Notes: generated by a model from the sequence alone, not told the origin. A stretch of DNA of 64,000 nt from Opitutaceae bacterium (GCA_019455245.1 JACFMR010000010.1:54578-118577), one strand, 5' to 3'; numbered from the stretch's first letter, positions 9,379-21,214 are shown. Numbers and translations are program-made.

Positions 9379-10496
9379 TCCAGCTGTCCAAGTCGCCCTC
9401 CCGCCGTTCCCGCCGTCGCCTGCCGCTGCCGCGGCTTTCGGAGGATCCCGACATCCGTTCGACGCAGATCGGCGTGCTGGGGACGATTTTGGTGCATGTG
9501 CTGCTGTTTCTGCTGGTGCCGCGCTTGTTTCGTTTGGACGCCCCGGGCAACCTGATGCCCCGGGCGCAACCGGCCCAGGAGTTCAACATCGAACTGCTGC
9601 AGGATGAAACGGCGCTGACCGCGACCGAGACGCCGGCGCCGACCCAGTTTGTGGAGGTCAATCCCGACGCGCCGGACAACGTGCCCGACAGCACGGTCAA
9701 TTTTGGTGCCCAGAACCAGCAGGCGGCCCAGGAGGAGGAGAGCCCGGACATGTCGGGCGACCGCCCGGCCTTGGAAGGGCAAACCGAGATCCAGACCACC
9801 CAGATAGTGTCGGGACAGCTGAGCCCGCCGATACCGCCCATGCCCAGTGCGCCGCCGGTGCCGGAAATGGAAACGAACGAAGCGGAGCAGGCGGAACAGG
9901 CCAAGCGCGAGCAGACGCCCCTGAGTGGATTTGAAAAGGATGTCGGCGATGCGGAGGACAGCTACGGCAGCAACATCGCGAAGATCGGCGGTCAACCCGA
10001 TCCCGCGGTCGATCGGGAAGCCGAAGGCGACCCGGAGTCACCGGCTTCCGAGGGGATTGCCGCCCGCATTCCCCAGATCAATCCTAACCAGCCCCAACCG
10101 CGGCCCCGGTTGGAACGCCGTGCGCGTCCGGCGATATTCACGGAGAACCGCATCGGCACCGCCAATATCGGCCCGACGGCGGTGGACGCCCGTTGGAGCA
10201 ACTACGGCCAGTATCTGCAGCAGCTGATCGAGACTGTGCAGATCCAGTGGGACCGCATCCTCATCCAGAGTCGGGTTTACCCCAGCTCGGGCACGAAGGT
10301 AGTGGTCAAATTCGTGCTCAATCAAAAGGGCGAGGTGGCGCGCATCATCGGGGTGGATGGCACGGCCGGAGAGCAGGGGCAGCGCGCCTGTGTCTCGGCC
10401 ATCACCATGCGCTCGCCCTACGGCGACTGGACTGCGGACATGATCGCCGTGCTGGGGGAGGAACAGGAAATGACCTTCACGTTCTATTATCAGTGA
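9375..10496 (+). CDS. TonB-like energy transducer with proline/acid-rich linker
   Basis: The 373-residue protein has a basic N-terminus, one transmembrane segment near residues 33-52 (IGVLGTILVHVLLFLLVPRL), a long linker rich in Pro, Glu, Gln and Asp, and a C-terminal domain of about 100 residues resembling TonB/TolA C-termini ('VVVKFVLNQKGEVARIIGVDG'). TonB proteins pass inner-membrane proton-motive energy to outer-membrane transporters. No ExbB/ExbD lies in this chain; a full set with its own TonB is at 22.5-24.4 kb. It overlaps maf upstream and the RluA-type gene downstream by 4 nt. A TolA-like role is an alternative. Confidence 0.75.
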   Translation: MIQLSKSPSRRSRRRLPLPRLSEDPDIRSTQIGVLGTILVHVLLFLLVPRLFRLDAPGNLMPRAQPAQEFNIELLQDETALTATETPAPTQFVEVNPDAPDNVPDSTVNFGAQNQQAAQEEESPDMSGDRPALEGQTEIQTTQIVSGQLSPPIPPMPSAPPVPEMETNEAEQAEQAKREQTPLSGFEKDVGDAEDSYGSNIAKIGGQPDPAVDREAEGDPESPASEGIAARIPQINPNQPQPRPRLERRARPAIFTENRIGTANIGPTAVDARWSNYGQYLQQLIETVQIQWDRILIQSRVYPSSGTKVVVKFVLNQKGEVARIIGVDGTAGEQGQRACVSAITMRSPYGDWTADMIAVLGEEQEMTFTFYYQ

Positions 10497-11239
10497 GCGC
10501 GACCGAGGCGGATTTCTGGAACACGCTGCCGCTCGGCCATGAGGTCGGCGTGCTGACCGTGGATGAAAACGGGCTGGCGGCGCTGGCCAAGCCGGCCGGC
10601 GTGCTTTCGCATCCCAATGAGGCCGCGGATGCGCCGCGTTCGCTGTTGCAGGCTTCATACGCAACCGAGGGGGAGTATTATCACTGGACGGGACCGGCCG
10701 GCGAGCGGCGACTGTGGTTGCTGAACCGGCTGGATTCGGCGACCTCGGGCGTGATTTTGGTGTGTGCCGATGAGGAGCTTGCCGGAGTCATGAAGCTGCA
10801 TTTCCGGCAGAAGCGCGTGCGCAAGGTTTACAACGCCCTGGTCTTTGGCCGGCCGCAAAGCTCGGTGCAGATCTGGCGCGACCGGCTGGCGGTGCAACGT
10901 CAGGCCGGGCGCATCCGCACTTCCGCGCAAGGGCACATTCCGGCCGAGAGCCGCATGTCGTTGCTGCGGGCCCGCGGCGGCCACGCGTTGTTGCGGTTGG
11001 AGCCGATCACCGGCCGCAGCCACCAACTGCGGGTGCAATGCGCCAAGCGCGGACTGCCAATCGTGGGGGATGCGACTTACGGGGATTTCGCCCGCAACCG
11101 CGACTTCGCGCGCCGCACCAAGCACAAGCGGATGTTTCTGCATTCCCTGGAGACGAGCTTCGATTACGAATTTCGCGGCCGGCATTGCCATTTCAGCGCC
11201 AAGGCGCCGCTGCCGGTCGAGTTCGACACGGCGCTCTGA
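10493..11239 (+). CDS. RluA-family pseudouridine synthase
   Basis: I place the start at a GTG that overlaps the previous stop (GTGA), matching the other junctions in this chain; upstream sequence in frame is shadow of the TonB-like gene. The resulting 248 residues contain 'GLAALAKPAGVLSHP', the catalytic motif 'LLNRLDSATSGVILV' (the Asp attacks the uridine) and 'LEPITGRSHQLRVQCAKRGLPI', all typical of RluA-type enzymes that modify rRNA or tRNA. There is no S4 domain at the N-terminus, as in RluA and TruC. The exact RNA target is not evident. Confidence 0.88.
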   Translation: MSATEADFWNTLPLGHEVGVLTVDENGLAALAKPAGVLSHPNEAADAPRSLLQASYATEGEYYHWTGPAGERRLWLLNRLDSATSGVILVCADEELAGVMKLHFRQKRVRKVYNALVFGRPQSSVQIWRDRLAVQRQAGRIRTSAQGHIPAESRMSLLRARGGHALLRLEPITGRSHQLRVQCAKRGLPIVGDATYGDFARNRDFARRTKHKRMFLHSLETSFDYEFRGRHCHFSAKAPLPVEFDTAL

Positions 11240-11254
11240 GTGCCGAACGTGGAG

Positions 11255-11260
11255 TTGACA
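11255..11260 (+). promoter_or_regulatory. Candidate -35 element (TTGACA) of the DAHP synthase leader transcript
   Basis: A perfect TTGACA hexamer sits 16 bp after the rluA-type stop and 29 bp before the leader peptide start. No good -10 hexamer follows at the usual 16-18 bp (the bases there are GC-rich, around CACTTC), so the promoter is only a candidate. Confidence 0.35.
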
Positions 11261-11289
11261 AAATCCGGCGTGCGCGGCACTTCTCGGGC

Positions 11290-11376
11290 ATGATTCGCAG
11301 CGGTAACTGGTTTTTCGGCTTTGGCTTCCGGGGTTATTTTACCCGGAAACACCATGGCGGCCGCCGCGAAAACTGA
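11290..11376 (+). CDS. Aromatic-rich leader peptide of the DAHP synthase gene (28 residues)
   Basis: A 28-codon frame begins at ATG 11290 and ends at TGA 11374-11376. Residues 7-17 read WFFGFGFRGYF: one Trp, five Phe and one Tyr in eleven positions. It sits directly upstream of a DAHP synthase, the enzyme that commits carbon to aromatic amino acids. This is the classic layout of a ribosome-mediated attenuator, where stalling on scarce Phe/Tyr/Trp tRNAs changes RNA folding. No clear Shine-Dalgarno is visible, in line with many genes in this window. That it is translated is inference. Confidence 0.75.
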   Translation: MIRSGNWFFGFGFRGYFTRKHHGGRREN

Positions 11377-11404
11377 TCGATAACTGACTTTTCATTTCGC
11401 CTCC

Positions 11405-11430
11405 AGCCGCCTCTTCCGGGCGGCTTTTTT
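11405..11430 (+). terminator. Intrinsic terminator of the aromatic attenuator
   Basis: A perfect 7-bp stem pairs AGCCGCC (11405-11411) with GGCGGCT (11419-11425) around a 7-nt loop, followed at once by a run of T ending at 11430 and then GTTTT. It lies between the leader peptide and the DAHP synthase start. GGCGGC at 11356-11361, inside the last leader codons, is complementary to the 5' arm (GCCGCC, 11406-11411) and could form the competing antiterminator. Confidence 0.75.
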
Positions 11431-11450
11431 GTTTTCAACCCAATCCAACC

Positions 11451-12485
11451 ATGATCCTGCCCAAGTCCAGTCACCTGAACCCTGAACAGCTCGCCGAAGT
11501 CACCGCCATCGTGACCGAGTTTGGTTGCAAAATCCAACCCATCATCGGTGCGGTGCGCACGATCTACGCCATCGTCGGCGATGAGCGTGATGAGCTGATG
11601 ATCAACCGGATCGAGGGCCTCGACTACATCGACCGCATCGACCGCATCCAATCGCCGTTCAAACTGATGGATGTGCGTTCCGACCTCGCGAACGGGCGTC
11701 TCACCATCGGCGGGGTCACCCTGGGCGAGGACCTGTTCGTGATCGCCGGGCAGTGCACGATCGATCCGAAGAATCCCGGTTATTTCTACGAAACCGCCGC
11801 GGCCATGAAGGAGGCCGGTGCGCATGTTCTCCGGGGCGGTGTTTGGAAACCGCGCACCAATCCCTACACCTTCCAAGGCGACAACAAGTCGCTCGACATC
11901 CTGATGGAGGCTTCACGCCGAACCGGCCTGCCGGTCGACACGGAGGTGATGGAAGAGGAGCATGTGAAGCTGGCGATTGATGCCGGGGTGCAGGTGCTGC
12001 AGGTCGGTGCCCGCAACGCCCTTAACTACTCCCTGCTGCGCGCCATTGGGCGGGCCATCGGCAACCGGCCGCAGGTCTCGGTGCTGCTGAAGCGCAGCAT
12101 CCACATGGGGCCGTTGAACGAATTCATCTCCGCGGCGGAATACATCGCGGCTTTTGGGAATCCCAACATCATGCTCTGCCCGCGTGGCACCACGCCGACA
12201 CTCGACGGCTACCGCAACCATCCCGACGAAAGTATCACGCCGTTGCTGAAGGAAAAAACCTGGGCGGCGGTGGTGGTGGACCCGTCGCATTCGGTGGGAA
12301 AAGCGTCTTATGTGCCGTCGGCGGCCCTGGCCGCGGTCGCCTATGGCGCAGACGGGCTTTGCATCGAATCGCACATCGATCCCACCAAGGGCATCGGCGA
12401 CGACCCCCGACAGTCGATCACTCCTGATGTGCTCAAGAAATTGATCTGTCAGGCCAGAGAGTTCTGGCGACTGCGCCGGGCCTGA
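11451..12485 (+). CDS. aroF: 3-deoxy-7-phosphoheptulonate (DAHP) synthase, type I-beta
   Basis: This enzyme condenses PEP and erythrose-4-phosphate, the first step of the shikimate pathway. At 344 residues it is the AroA(I-beta) form: an N-terminal ferredoxin-like regulatory domain (about residues 1-75, 'KIQPIIGAVRTIYAIVGD') and a barrel with 'FVIAGQCTIDPKNPGYFYET', 'VLRGGVWKPRTNPYTFQG' and 'VVVDPSHSVGKASYVPSAAL'. The N-terminal domain in such enzymes mediates feedback inhibition by aromatic amino acids. With the leader peptide and terminator just upstream, expression is probably also controlled by aromatic amino acid supply. No other aromatic gene follows. Confidence 0.95.
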   Translation: MILPKSSHLNPEQLAEVTAIVTEFGCKIQPIIGAVRTIYAIVGDERDELMINRIEGLDYIDRIDRIQSPFKLMDVRSDLANGRLTIGGVTLGEDLFVIAGQCTIDPKNPGYFYETAAAMKEAGAHVLRGGVWKPRTNPYTFQGDNKSLDILMEASRRTGLPVDTEVMEEEHVKLAIDAGVQVLQVGARNALNYSLLRAIGRAIGNRPQVSVLLKRSIHMGPLNEFISAAEYIAAFGNPNIMLCPRGTTPTLDGYRNHPDESITPLLKEKTWAAVVVDPSHSVGKASYVPSAALAAVAYGADGLCIESHIDPTKGIGDDPRQSITPDVLKKLICQAREFWRLRRA

Positions 12486-12643
12486 TGAGCGGTCGCTGAC
12501 CCAATTTGAATCTGGCGCAAGCCGCGGTCAGAGCGGATCAATTATTGCCGTCCCCGCGGTGGAGCGCAGCGACACCGTGGGTGATACAATCACATAAAAA
12601 ATCTCCGGCCTCACGGGGGCGGTTTCCGGACCCGGCTCCCGAA

Positions 12644-15199
12644 TTACAGCAGGTTGAGTTGCGAGTCGTCGTCGGACTTCACGCTGATTTTCTTCTTCGG
12701 CCGGGGGGTGGGGGGGGGCAGGGCCACGACGGCGTCATCGCTCTCCAGTTTGGCAAGAATTGTCTTGGCGCGGTCGATCACCGAGAGCGGCAGGCCGGCC
12801 AACCGGGCGACCTGGATGCCGTAGCTGCGATCCGCCGCCCCCGGCACGACGCGCCGCACAAACACGATGTCGTCGTTCCACTCCTTCACGGCCACGGAGA
12901 AATTGCGCAGACGCGGCAGATGTTTTTCAAGTTGGGTCAGTTCCTGGTAATGTGTGGCAAACAGCGTGCGCGGACCCGCGGTTTCGCCACGGTGCAGGTG
13001 CTCGACCACGGACCAGGCGATGGCGAGACCGTCGTAGGTCGAGGTGCCGCGGCCGATCTCGTCGAGGATGATGAGTGAACGGTCGGTGGCGTTGTTGAGG
13101 ATGTTGGCGGTCTCGTTCATCTCGACCATGAAGGTCGAATTGCCGCGGGCCAGATCATCGCTGGCCCCGACGCGTGAGAAAATGCGGTCAACCAGCCCCA
13201 GCCGGCAGGCTTTGGCCGGCACCCAACATCCGATTTGCGCGAGCAGGGTGATCAGCGCGACCTGGCGGATGTAGGTGGATTTGCCCGCCATGTTGGGCCC
13301 GGTGATGAGCGCGATCTGCGCATCGCTGCCGGCCAGGCCGGTGTCATTGGGCACAAAGGCGCTGCCGGCTCCGCGGGCGGCGGCCTCGGGCGATTTCAGC
13401 ATCTGCTCCACGACCGGATGACGGCCTTCGGTGATTTCAATTTCATCGCCGTCGTCGAGTTCCGGCCGGCAGTAGTCCCATTCGCGGGCGAGTTCGGCCC
13501 AACCGGCGAGCACGTCGATCTCGGCAAGCGCGTCGGCCGTGCCGGCAAGGCTGTCGGCCTCCGCCAGAACGGCCGAGACGAGGGCGCCGAACAGGTCCTG
13601 CTCGCGTGCCAGCGAGTTTTCCTCGGCATGGAAGATCTCCTTTTCCTTCTGGCGCAGGCCCTCGGTCACATAACGCTCGCCGCCCACCGTGGTCTGCCGG
13701 CGGATGTAGTCTTCGGGCACGAGGTGCAGGTTGGCCTTGGTGACCTCGATGTAGTAGCCAAAATTGTTGGTGAACCTGACCTTGAGGCTCTTGATGCCGG
13801 TACGCTCCTGCTCGGTGCGCTCAAGTTCGGCCAGCCATTGCTTGTTGCCCGTGGTCAGACTGCGGAGCCGGTCTAGTTCGGCGTCGTGCCCGGCCCGGAT
13901 GTAGTTGCCGTCGGCCAGATCGGCGGGGAGTTCGTCGGCCAAGGCGCTCTGCAGCAGAGTGCGCAACTCGGGCAGGTCGGTGATGCGCTCGCGGTATTCG
14001 GTGGCCAGCCGGCCCTCGAAGGCGGCGAGCGCGGCCTGGATTTCGGGAATCTGGCGGAGCGTGTCGCGAATGCCGCCGAGTTCACGCGGGTTGCGCAGGC
14101 GGTTTTGCAGCCGGCCGAGGATGCGCGGGATGTCGCGCACCTGGTCGAGGAAGGCATGCAGTTCGCCCAGGCGGAGCGGTTCCGCCAGGAATTCGCCGAT
14201 GAGCTGCTGCCGGCGGCGGATTTCCTCCAGGTCAAGCGGCGGGGCTCCGAGCCAGCGTTCGAGCAAACGCGCACCGGCCGCGGTGGTGGTGCGGTTGATG
14301 GCGGCGAGGAGCGATCCATCCCGCGTGCCCCGGCTGGAGGTGAATATCTCCAGGTTGCGCAGGGTGGCGGGATCGAGCAGGAGGGTTTGCGCACTGCGGT
14401 ATTCCTGGAGCGAGCGCAGATTCTCGGGCTTGGCGCAGAGGTTTTCGGTCGCGTAGTAAACGAGGGCACCCGCGGGGCCGAGGGCCGGGTGGGTCGGCGA
14501 GAGGCCGAAACCCTCGAGATTGAGCACCCCCAAAGTGTCCATCACGGTTTTGGTCCCGGTGGCGGTCTCGAAGTTGTACGCGGGCAGATCGGTACAGAGC
14601 CGGTCGCGGCAGAACCCATGCAGGGCGTGGAGGGCCGTCTGGTCGTGCGGGGCGGCTTCCCAGCGGGCGAGTTCGCCTTCGGGCAAAATGAGCTCGGCCG
14701 GATCGAGGGCGGTCAAAACCGGCAGCAAGTTCTCGATCCGTACATCGGTCGCGAGCCGGAATTCCCCGGTGGTGAGATCAAGCCAGGCGGCATGCAGGCC
14801 GGTTTTGTCGGTGGTGAGGGCGCAGAGGTAATGGTTGCGCTGTGCGTCGAGCTGATTGGGGGCGAGGGTGGTGCCGGGGCTGAGGATGCGGGTGAGAACA
14901 CGTTTGACGAGCTTGCCGGCCTTGGCGGGCTCGGCCTGGTCGCAGATGGCGACCTTGCGTCCGGCGGCGAGCAGCTTGCCCACATAATTGTCCGCCGCGT
15001 GAAACGGGATGCCCGCCATCGGGTAGTTCTGCCGTTTGGTCAGCGTCAGGCCCAACAGCTTGGACGCGGTGACCGCATCGTCATAGAAGAGCTCAAAAAA
15101 ATCCCCGAGGCGAAAGAGCAGCAGCGTGTCACGCGGCAGACCGCGTTTCACCTCAAAGTATTGCTCCATCATCGGGGTCAGTTTCGACTCTTTGCTCAT
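12644..15199 (-). CDS. mutS: DNA mismatch repair protein MutS
   Basis: The 851-residue protein has the full MutS layout. The N-terminal mismatch-recognition domain begins 'TPMMEQYFEVKRGLPRDTLLLFRLGDFFELFYDDA' (quoted only in part: the Phe-x-Glu reader lies in GDFFELFYDD). The ATPase domain has the Walker A loop GPNMAGKSTYIRQ near residue 633, 'DEIGRGTSTYDGLAIAWSVVEHL' in the Walker B region (partial) and 'FATHYQELTQLE'. It binds mispaired bases and recruits MutL; mutL is not in the window. The 158 bp beyond its stop, shared with aroF, hold no gene I can see. Confidence 0.98.
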   Translation of the reverse strand: MSKESKLTPMMEQYFEVKRGLPRDTLLLFRLGDFFELFYDDAVTASKLLGLTLTKRQNYPMAGIPFHAADNYVGKLLAAGRKVAICDQAEPAKAGKLVKRVLTRILSPGTTLAPNQLDAQRNHYLCALTTDKTGLHAAWLDLTTGEFRLATDVRIENLLPVLTALDPAELILPEGELARWEAAPHDQTALHALHGFCRDRLCTDLPAYNFETATGTKTVMDTLGVLNLEGFGLSPTHPALGPAGALVYYATENLCAKPENLRSLQEYRSAQTLLLDPATLRNLEIFTSSRGTRDGSLLAAINRTTTAAGARLLERWLGAPPLDLEEIRRRQQLIGEFLAEPLRLGELHAFLDQVRDIPRILGRLQNRLRNPRELGGIRDTLRQIPEIQAALAAFEGRLATEYRERITDLPELRTLLQSALADELPADLADGNYIRAGHDAELDRLRSLTTGNKQWLAELERTEQERTGIKSLKVRFTNNFGYYIEVTKANLHLVPEDYIRRQTTVGGERYVTEGLRQKEKEIFHAEENSLAREQDLFGALVSAVLAEADSLAGTADALAEIDVLAGWAELAREWDYCRPELDDGDEIEITEGRHPVVEQMLKSPEAAARGAGSAFVPNDTGLAGSDAQIALITGPNMAGKSTYIRQVALITLLAQIGCWVPAKACRLGLVDRIFSRVGASDDLARGNSTFMVEMNETANILNNATDRSLIILDEIGRGTSTYDGLAIAWSVVEHLHRGETAGPRTLFATHYQELTQLEKHLPRLRNFSVAVKEWNDDIVFVRRVVPGAADRSYGIQVARLAGLPLSVIDRAKTILAKLESDDAVVALPPPTPRPKKKISVKSDDDSQLNLL

Positions 15200-15297
15200 C
15201 GCGCGGGAAGACGCTCATGCAAAGGCCGCGAGGCGCAAAGGAAAAATTGCCCCGGCCCCGCCTTGCGTCGCCGTCCCGGCCGGATTGGGTTGAGACC

Positions 15298-16080
15298 ATG
15301 TTGACGTTGTTTCATCGCGATCTGGGCGGTCAGGGCCTGTCTCCGCTGATCATTTTGCACGGTCTGCTGGGGTCCTCGCGCAACTGGCAGACGACGGGCC
15401 GCGATCTGGCGTTGACGCATCACGTCCTGACCTTGGATGCGCGCAATCACGGTGAATCGGCGCACGCCGACGGGATGGGGTATGCCGAAATGACAGCGGA
15501 TCTGCTGGGATGGCTCGATGCGAATGTATCCGGGCCGGTGACGTTGCTCGGGCACAGCATGGGCGGGAAAACCGCCATGCGGTTTGCCTGCCGGCATCCG
15601 GAGAAAGTGGCGCGCTTGATCGTCGTGGACATCGCGCCAAAGACCTACCGCTGGGCGCAACACCGCGCGGAGTTTGCCGCCATGAACGAATTGGATTTGG
15701 CGACACTCAAATCCCGTGGCGAAGCGGAGCAGCGCATGGAGGCGACGGTACCAAATTGGGCGATGCGCAAATTTCTGGCGACGAACTTGTCGCGTTCGGC
15801 GGAAGGCGGCTGGCGCTGGCAGGTAAACCTGCCGGTGCTGACGGCGGCGCTGTCGGAATTGGAGGCCAATCCGCTGGATGCGGACGACAACTTCACCGGG
15901 CCGACGCTGTTCATCGCCGGCGGAAAATCAGATTACGTCGGACCAAACGACCATGCGGGCATCCGCAGGCACTTTCCGCAGGCCACGATCGATGTGCTGG
16001 CCGGTGCCGGACACAATCCTCACATGGATTCGCGCGAGGAATTTGTGCGGACGGTCAACTCAGCGTGCTTGGGCAACTGA
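15298..16080 (+). CDS. Alpha/beta hydrolase (YbfF/esterase-like)
   Basis: I choose the ATG that gives 'MLTLFHRDLGGQGLSPLIILHG', since family members start just before the first strand; 260 residues result. The oxyanion region 'LHGLLGSSRNWQ' and the nucleophile elbow 'LLGHSMGGKTAMRFA' (GHSMGG) are clear, followed by the His in 'GAGHNPHMDSREEF'. The fold and these motifs match the YbfF-type esterases, which act on small acyl esters in the cytosol. There is no signal peptide. The substrate is unknown. It faces away from mutS, with 98 bp between the starts. Confidence 0.85.
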   Translation: MLTLFHRDLGGQGLSPLIILHGLLGSSRNWQTTGRDLALTHHVLTLDARNHGESAHADGMGYAEMTADLLGWLDANVSGPVTLLGHSMGGKTAMRFACRHPEKVARLIVVDIAPKTYRWAQHRAEFAAMNELDLATLKSRGEAEQRMEATVPNWAMRKFLATNLSRSAEGGWRWQVNLPVLTAALSELEANPLDADDNFTGPTLFIAGGKSDYVGPNDHAGIRRHFPQATIDVLAGAGHNPHMDSREEFVRTVNSACLGN

Positions 16081-16086
16081 ATTTGA

Positions 16087-19245
<3,159 letters not shown>

Positions 19246-19266
19246 GCAGGCCGGCCGCGCCGCACG

Positions 19267-19539
19267 TCAATCGACGTCGATGGCGCGGCCGCCCTCGCGT
19301 TTGTCGTAGCTGCGGAAGGCGAACATGGTCTCGCTCTCCACGATGCCGTCGAGCTTGAGCAGCTCGTCGGTGATGACGCATTCGATCAGGTCGACCGATT
19401 CGCACTTGATGATGACGAGCAGGTCGTAACGGCCGGAAACCGAATAGACATCGGAGACCGCGGGGATGTCGAGAATCTGCTCCGCGGTGCCGGTGACGCG
19501 TTTGTGATCGATTTTGAGGAGGATGATGGCCGTGGGCAT
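19267..19539 (-). CDS. Stand-alone Lrp/AsnC ligand-binding (RAM) domain protein
   Basis: The ATG at 19539 gives 90 residues; a GTG six codons upstream is possible. The whole protein matches the C-terminal RAM/AsnC effector domain ('LLKIDHKRVTGTAEQILDIPAVSDVYSVSGRYDLLVIIK', in part), with no DNA-binding helix-turn-helix. Such single-domain proteins form dimeric or octameric rings that bind amino acids, and can modulate full-length Lrp regulators or enzymes. It is last in a minus-strand series after holB, tmk and the PfkB kinase. Its effector is not evident. Confidence 0.85.
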   Translation of the reverse strand: MPTAIILLKIDHKRVTGTAEQILDIPAVSDVYSVSGRYDLLVIIKCESVDLIECVITDELLKLDGIVESETMFAFRSYDKREGGRAIDVD

Positions 19540-19604
19540 GATGGTGCGGGTTTTCACACCAGTCTGACGATGCCACCGGCCAGGGCCAGCCCGGAGTCTG
19601 GTTT

Positions 19605-20561
19605 TCAGCGGCGGGCCCAGATGCGCAGCGAGCCGAGCAAAAAGTCCTCGAGCGCGGCGGCCTCGTTCAGGTTCAGCCGCAACAGGCCGACATCGTGTTC
19701 GAGCCGGCGGATGGCGCGCACGAAGGCGGCGGAGCAGGTGGCATCGCGGCGGCGGAGCCGGTCCACGGCGAAGCCGCGCGTGGCGTGTTCGATGCCGGCA
19801 AAGAGCCGGGCGCGGATGCCGTTGGCGATGCCGGTCTCGATCGCCACCTGTTCATCGGGCGTGAGCTCGGGCGGGAGGCCGGTCTTTTCCTGCTTCCAAA
19901 TTTCATCGGTGGCGGCGGCGAGAATGGCGCTGAAACGCGCGACCAATCCGTAGAGGGTGAAAACATGGCCGGCGATGTCCTGCTTGCCGGATACGCCCGA
20001 GGACAGGGCATCGAGCCAGGCCTGATAATCCGCGACCCACGACTGCCAGCCGGGATGGGTCACCGGGGCGTCAAGCGAGGGAAAGCGGAAATGCAGTACG
20101 CGGCTGCGGATGGTGGGCAGCAGGGCGTAGGGCCGGTTGGTGAGGAGGAGGAGGGTGGTGTTGGCCGGCGGTTCCTCGAGGGTCTTCAGAAAAATATTGG
20201 CGGCGGAGAGGTGCATACGGTCGCACTCATGAATGATGGCGACCTTGCGTTCCGCGACATTGGCCGAGACCTGGACCTTGCCGATCAGATCGCGGGTGGC
20301 TTCGGCGGAGATCTGCCGCATCTTGCCCGTGGGCCGCAGGGCGAAACAGTCGGGATGGTTTTCCGGCGGAAACTGCGCGCTGGACTTTGGCGTGTTGAGC
20401 AGACGGTCGGCAATGACGCGTGCGACCTGCGCCAGGATGCCGAGGTCGTCACCGTGCAGGAGGATGCTGTGGGAGAGCCGGTGACGGGCGATGGCGTTTT
20501 CCAACACCGCCACGGTGGGGGTGCCGGTCAGCGACGCGGGCCACTCAACCTGCGGCACCAT
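19605..20561 (-). CDS. holB: DNA polymerase III delta' subunit
   Basis: This clamp-loader subunit helps load the sliding clamp at primed DNA. The 318-residue protein has the AAA+ delta' layout, with 'HSILLHGDDLGILAQVARVIADRLL', 'KVAIIHECDRMHLSAANIFLKTLEEPPANTTLLLL' (partial) and 'TNRPYALLPTIRSRVLHFRFP'. The P-loop is degenerate, as is normal for delta'. The usual SRC arginine finger appears as SRV, and the zinc cysteines of the E. coli protein are missing. It starts 2 bp after tmk ends, the standard tmk-holB pairing. Confidence 0.9.
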   Translation of the reverse strand: MVPQVEWPASLTGTPTVAVLENAIARHRLSHSILLHGDDLGILAQVARVIADRLLNTPKSSAQFPPENHPDCFALRPTGKMRQISAEATRDLIGKVQVSANVAERKVAIIHECDRMHLSAANIFLKTLEEPPANTTLLLLTNRPYALLPTIRSRVLHFRFPSLDAPVTHPGWQSWVADYQAWLDALSSGVSGKQDIAGHVFTLYGLVARFSAILAAATDEIWKQEKTGLPPELTPDEQVAIETGIANGIRARLFAGIEHATRGFAVDRLRRRDATCSAAFVRAIRRLEHDVGLLRLNLNEAAALEDFLLGSLRIWARR

Positions 20562-20563
20562 GG

Positions 20564-21214
20564 TCAGATTCCGAGGCGCAGCTGCACGTGCTCCCAGATG
20601 GTCTTGGCGACCTGCGTCACGGACTTGGTGCCGTCGACCAAAATGACGCGCTCGGGCATGTTTTTCGCGAGTATCAGGTAGCCTTCGCGGACCTTGCGGT
20701 AGAAATCGATGTTTTCACGCTCCATGCGGTCCGGGAGATCGGTCACGCGCTGTTGCAGCCGCGACAGGCTGACCTCGGTGGGCACGTCGATGATCACGGT
20801 GATGTCGGGCATGACATTGCCGACGGCGAAGCGGTTGATCTGCGCGACCGGTTCATCGGCGAGGTTGCGCGCGACGCCCTGATACACGGTGGAGGAGTCG
20901 AGAAAACGGTCGCTGAGGACGAATTTACCGGCGACCAAGGCCGGGGCGATGATCTCGCGCACAAGTTGCGCCCGGGCCGCGGCGAAGAGCAACAGCTCGG
21001 TCTCGGCGCACATTTCGTCGCCCTTGGAATTGTGGACGATGATGTTGCGGATCTGCTCGCCGATCTCGGTGCCGCCGGGTTCCCGCACCGTGACAACCTC
21101 CTTGTGGAGCTTCTGCAGGTGGGCGGCGAGCAGCGAGATCTGCGTTGATTTGCCGCTGCCTTCCGAGCCTTCGAAGGAGATGAGACGGCCGGCGGGTTTT
21201 TCTTTGAGAGGCAT
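20564..21214 (-). CDS. tmk: Thymidylate kinase
   Basis: The enzyme phosphorylates dTMP to dTDP for DNA synthesis. The 216-residue protein has the P-loop 'FEGSEGSGKSTQISLLAAHL', the DR(F/H) element 'VLSDRFLDSSTVYQGVARNL' and the LID region after 'LPDRMERENIDFYRKVREGY'. Length and motifs are standard. It lies between the PfkB kinase (18 bp upstream) and holB (2 bp downstream), almost certainly in one operon. Confidence 0.97.
   Translation of the reverse strand: MPLKEKPAGRLISFEGSEGSGKSTQISLLAAHLQKLHKEVVTVREPGGTEIGEQIRNIIVHNSKGDEMCAETELLLFAAARAQLVREIIAPALVAGKFVLSDRFLDSSTVYQGVARNLADEPVAQINRFAVGNVMPDITVIIDVPTEVSLSRLQQRVTDLPDRMERENIDFYRKVREGYLILAKNMPERVILVDGTKSVTQVAKTIWEHVQLRLGI

Noticed and set aside
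12553..12581. A hairpin between aroF and mutS as a two-way terminator
   Set aside because: There is a 9-bp stem with one G-U pair, but neither side is followed by a T run. It may still be a weak element.
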